DNA of 7,764 nucleotides from Oribacterium sp. UBA3737. GTDB taxonomy: Bacteria > Bacillota_A > Clostridia > Lachnospirales > Lachnospiraceae. Positions 5,775-7,764 of this stretch are shown here, piece by piece. The first letter of the stretch is position 1; every line of letters begins with the position of its first letter. The stretch is from the NCBI GenBank assembly GCA_002371295.1, contig DFGZ01000241.1, forward strand, positions 1-7,764, read 5' to 3'. Under the pieces are notes generated by a model, which did no database searches, was not told the DNA's origin, and saw nothing but the letters and a program-made list of their open reading frames with translations. A program made the translations under genes and the position numbers.

Positions 5775-6704
5775 TCATGCTGAAAATACAGCACTTACTA
5801 TCATTACCCAGACCGGAAGAAGCAAAATGCTTAGAATGGTCGAAAGAACGACAACATTGGCCGCAAATACCACATCACCCCCATACTGACTCGCCACAAC
5901 AGCAGTCATAGACGCTGCGGGCATGGCAGCAAGAACCACTGCAACACCTGCTGCCACAGGATCCATACTCACAAGGAAGCACCCAAACATGACCACTGTG
6001 GGAATGATGACAAAACGGATAAATGAGTAAAGACAGGTGTGCTTCGTGATAAGTCCGGAAAATCCGCTTTCAGCAAGACTCATTCCAAGGAACATCATAG
6101 TGAGGGGCGAAGTCATATTGCCAATGCTCTGAATACTCGTATCAAGAAATTCCGGAAAATCTATCTGTAAGAACATAACGATCATGCCAAGCCACACCGC
6201 ATTTATGCAGGGATGACGCATGACTTTTTTGAAAACTGTTTTTCTGTCCGGCGCTTCCGTAAAATATGACACACCCGCTGACCACATGACTATACGCTGC
6301 GGAATTACATAAAGGGCCGAATAAAGATAGCCGAGATCTCCGTATATTGCTCCGGCTATGATGTTTCCCAGTATTCCCGAATTGGATGCGATAGTTGCAT
6401 ATTGAAATACTGTCTTTCTCTTTTTGGGGAGCCAGTTGTAGCAGACAGAAGCCGCCGCAGCGAGAAATACCTGCACCAGTACCGAGGCCACGAGCATTAT
6501 CAGTCCTTGCTTAAGGATTTCTGTGTTCATCTCGATCATAAATGATTTTATGATATTGCAGGGAAGTGTAACGTACACTATGAGGGCTGTAAGTATTCCC
6601 TTGGATTCGCCTTTAACAAGGTTCATCTTTCGTACAATATAGCCTGCTGCCATCTCCAGGAACATTACCGCCTGAAGATTCAGAAGTGCCTGCATATCAA
6701 TCAT
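5775..6704 (-). CDS. AEC-family (auxin efflux carrier) transporter, likely organic-acid permease
   Basis: This 309-residue membrane protein has about ten hydrophobic segments (roughly 5-23, 36-54, 66-88, 103-122, 127-147, 165-182, 198-212, 225-245, 250-270 and 278-305). That is the size and topology of AEC proteins such as the malate and malonate permeases MleP and MdcF. Family features include the broken helix ASNSGILGN (106-114) and the C-terminal half with MPAA (261-264), a Tyr-Gly-Gly-Asp turn and the ST.LS..LLP helix. It lies 16 bases before the LysR start, so the two genes probably share a transcript. The downstream acid-sugar enzymes suggest that it imports, or exchanges, the hydroxy acid used by that pathway. 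The ATG at 6704 has AGGAGAG 9 bases upstream. The family is sure; the substrate and direction of transport are inferred. Confidence 0.88.
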   Translation of the reverse strand: MIDMQALLNLQAVMFLEMAAGYIVRKMNLVKGESKGILTALIVYVTLPCNIIKSFMIEMNTEILKQGLIMLVASVLVQVFLAAAASVCYNWLPKKRKTVFQYATIASNSGILGNIIAGAIYGDLGYLYSALYVIPQRIVMWSAGVSYFTEAPDRKTVFKKVMRHPCINAVWLGMIVMFLQIDFPEFLDTSIQSIGNMTSPLTMMFLGMSLAESGFSGLITKHTCLYSFIRFVIIPTVVMFGCFLVSMDPVAAGVAVVLAAMPAASMTAVVASQYGGDVVFAANVVVLSTILSILLLPVWVMIVSAVFSA

Positions 6705-6743
6705 TTTCTGTCACTCTCCTATATCTTAACTGTGTATTTATGC

Positions 6744-6759
6744 TGCTTTTCAAAAAGCA
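6744..6759. repeat. Short palindrome in the transporter upstream region
   Basis: TGCTTTT and AAAAGCA form a perfect 7-bp dyad around CA, about 40 bases before the transporter start codon. On the minus strand it follows a candidate -10 (TATACT, 6766-6771), for which no good -35 was found. It may be an operator for the permease-regulator unit or a leader hairpin; either is tentative. Confidence 0.35.
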
Positions 6760-6841
6760 CCCGCCAGTATAATTCCATCTTCTCAAAGAATACCACAATT
6801 TCTTTTGTTCAAATCATGCTGAAACTTTATATATAGAATAA

Positions 6842-6860
6842 CCCGGGATATACTCCCGGG
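6842..6860 (-). terminator. Rho-independent terminator of the isocitrate dehydrogenase-like gene
   Basis: CCCGGGA (6842-6848) and TCCCGGG (6854-6860) form a 7-bp, very GC-rich hairpin with a 5-base loop, 33 bases after the stop codon of the upstream gene. On the minus strand it is followed by TTATTCTATATATAAAG, an A/T-rich but imperfect U tract. It separates the dehydrogenase transcript from the permease-LysR unit. Confidence 0.65.
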
Positions 6861-6893
6861 CATAAAACTTGATATAAATGATATGACCTGGTC

Positions 6894-7764
6894 TTATTCA
6901 AGTCCCTTGATGGTATCGATCAGGTAATCTGTGAATTCGGCTGCACTTGCATCCTTGATCTCTGTGGTCAGAACAACCTTTCTCTCTGTCACTGTAGTGA
7001 TCTCAAGAGCCTTATCAAGAATTGCCTTTCTGTCAGCAAAGCCGATATGTGCCATCATCTCACCCATTGCACGGATAAGAGAACATGGATTTGCATAGTT
7101 TCCTCTTCCGTGGCTGATAAGATATGGTGCGGTTCCGTGGATGGCCTCAAACAGAGCATACTTGTTTCCGATATTTGAGCTGGAAGCTGTTCCCAGACCT
7201 CCCTGATGCTCTGCAGCAACGTCTGTTACGATATCACCGTAAAGGTTAGGCAGTACCACAACCTCCATATCCTTGTTAAACTCAGGATCCAGCATCTTCG
7301 CTGCTGTAGCATCCACAAGCTTGTCGTTTACTTCTATCTCAGGATACTCTTCCTCTCCGATTCTGTGTACGGTCTTAACGAAGTTTCCGTCAACAAGCTT
7401 CACGATATTGGCCTTTGTAACTACAGTCACATGCTTCTTACCGTTCTTTCTTGCAAACTCAAAGGCAGCTCTTGCGATTCTTTCTGCACCGGGCTTTGTG
7501 AGGACCTTGAAATCGATGGCAAGATCTTCATTTACCTCGATACCCTTATTGCCGAGGATGTACTCACCTTCGATATTCTCACGGAAGAAGGTCCAGTCAA
7601 TGTTTCTGTCCGGCATCTTGATAGGACGAACAGCAGCAAAAAGATTGAGTCCTCTTCTGAGAAGTGAATTTGCGGAAAGAAGATTTGGCCATGGATCGCC
7701 CGGTCTCGGTGTCACGAAAGGACCCTTAACAAGAACATCACACTTCTTGCACTCTTCCATAACA
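6894..7764 (-). CDS. Isocitrate/isopropylmalate-family dehydrogenase, probably isocitrate dehydrogenase; 5' end outside the window
   Basis: The 288 visible residues are the C-terminal four-fifths of a beta-decarboxylating dehydrogenase. Residue numbers count from the Met codon at 7760, which is probably internal: the frame stays open to the window edge and the N-terminal GDGIGPE-type loop is missing. Active-site residues are complete: Ser29, Asn31, Arg35 and Arg45 in SANSLLRRGLNLFAAVRP, spaced as in E. coli isocitrate dehydrogenase (Ser113, Asn115, Arg119, Arg129). Arg60 and Tyr67 lie in RENIEGEY, with Lys116 (TKANIVK), Asp150, Asp176 and Asp180 (NLYGDIVTD). The S-x-N-x-x-x-R pattern points to isocitrate. 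After HGTAP the cofactor positions are Tyr213-Leu214, neither the NADP (Lys-Tyr) nor the NAD (Asp-Ile) pair, and the loop is about three residues longer. Its job is probably 2-oxoglutarate supply for glutamate synthesis, separate from the acid-sugar operon. Confidence 0.85.
   Translation of the reverse strand, partial: VMEECKKCDVLVKGPFVTPRPGDPWPNLLSANSLLRRGLNLFAAVRPIKMPDRNIDWTFFRENIEGEYILGNKGIEVNEDLAIDFKVLTKPGAERIARAAFEFARKNGKKHVTVVTKANIVKLVDGNFVKTVHRIGEEEYPEIEVNDKLVDATAAKMLDPEFNKDMEVVVLPNLYGDIVTDVAAEHQGGLGTASSSNIGNKYALFEAIHGTAPYLISHGRGNYANPCSLIRAMGEMMAHIGFADRKAILDKALEITTVTERKVVLTTEIKDASAAEFTDYLIDTIKGLE

Noticed and set aside
5759..5794. 12-residue N-terminal extension of the LysR protein overlapping the transporter gene
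   Set aside because: The ATG at 5758 has AAGGGG upstream and starts at the normal LysR N-terminus (MEYKEFRYVLKIAE), so the overlap is not needed.
1..7764. CRISPR arrays, insertion sequences, phage genes, tRNAs and known riboswitches
   Set aside because: No repeat-spacer pattern, transposase, integrase, tRNA cloverleaf or recognisable aptamer core was found on either strand.

Overview
The window looks like a chromosomal stretch from an anaerobic Firmicute, most likely a Clostridia/Lachnospiraceae-type organism. The signs are moderate-to-low GC, very A/T-rich intergenic DNA, strong GGAGG or GGGGGG ribosome sites, an rRNA-type promoter and leader at the left edge, and protein sequences typical of that group. 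This assignment comes from sequence style only and was not searched.

All seven large genes lie on the minus strand, so they read from right to left. At the right edge is the 3' part of an isocitrate/isopropylmalate-family dehydrogenase (probably isocitrate dehydrogenase), closed by a GC-rich terminator hairpin. Next come an AEC-family (auxin efflux carrier type) permease and a LysR-type regulator, 16 bases apart. A promoter region with two dyads follows, then a four-gene catabolic cluster. Its genes are a second NAD-type beta-hydroxyacid dehydrogenase of the isopropylmalate/tartrate dehydrogenase superfamily, a class II aldolase/decarboxylase related to OtnC, a DUF1537 kinase clearly related to OtnK (YgbK), and an Asp/Glu/hydantoin racemase-superfamily protein. 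A perfect 22-bp hairpin ends the cluster and also closes a small plus-strand membrane-protein gene that converges on it. The leftmost 100 bases hold a near-consensus minus-strand promoter (TTGACA, 17 bases, TATATT) with an A/T-rich upstream element and a leader that looks like an rRNA operon leader; its transcript leaves the window.

The cluster reads as a regulated pathway for a four-carbon sugar acid or related hydroxy acid: uptake by the AEC permease, oxidation, phosphorylation by OtnK, decarboxylation by the OtnC-like enzyme toward a triose phosphate (DHAP in the known pathways), and control by the LysR protein. It differs from the described threonate/erythronate pathways. The usual LtnD/DenD dehydrogenase and OtnI isomerase are absent from the window, and an IPMDH-type dehydrogenase stands in their place. 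Three of its enzymes have changes at family-defining residues: the dehydrogenase has Leu where the catalytic Tyr normally sits, the aldolase has HxS instead of the metal-binding HxH, and the racemase-like protein keeps only the first of the two catalytic cysteines. This variant acid-sugar cluster is the best candidate for something undescribed.
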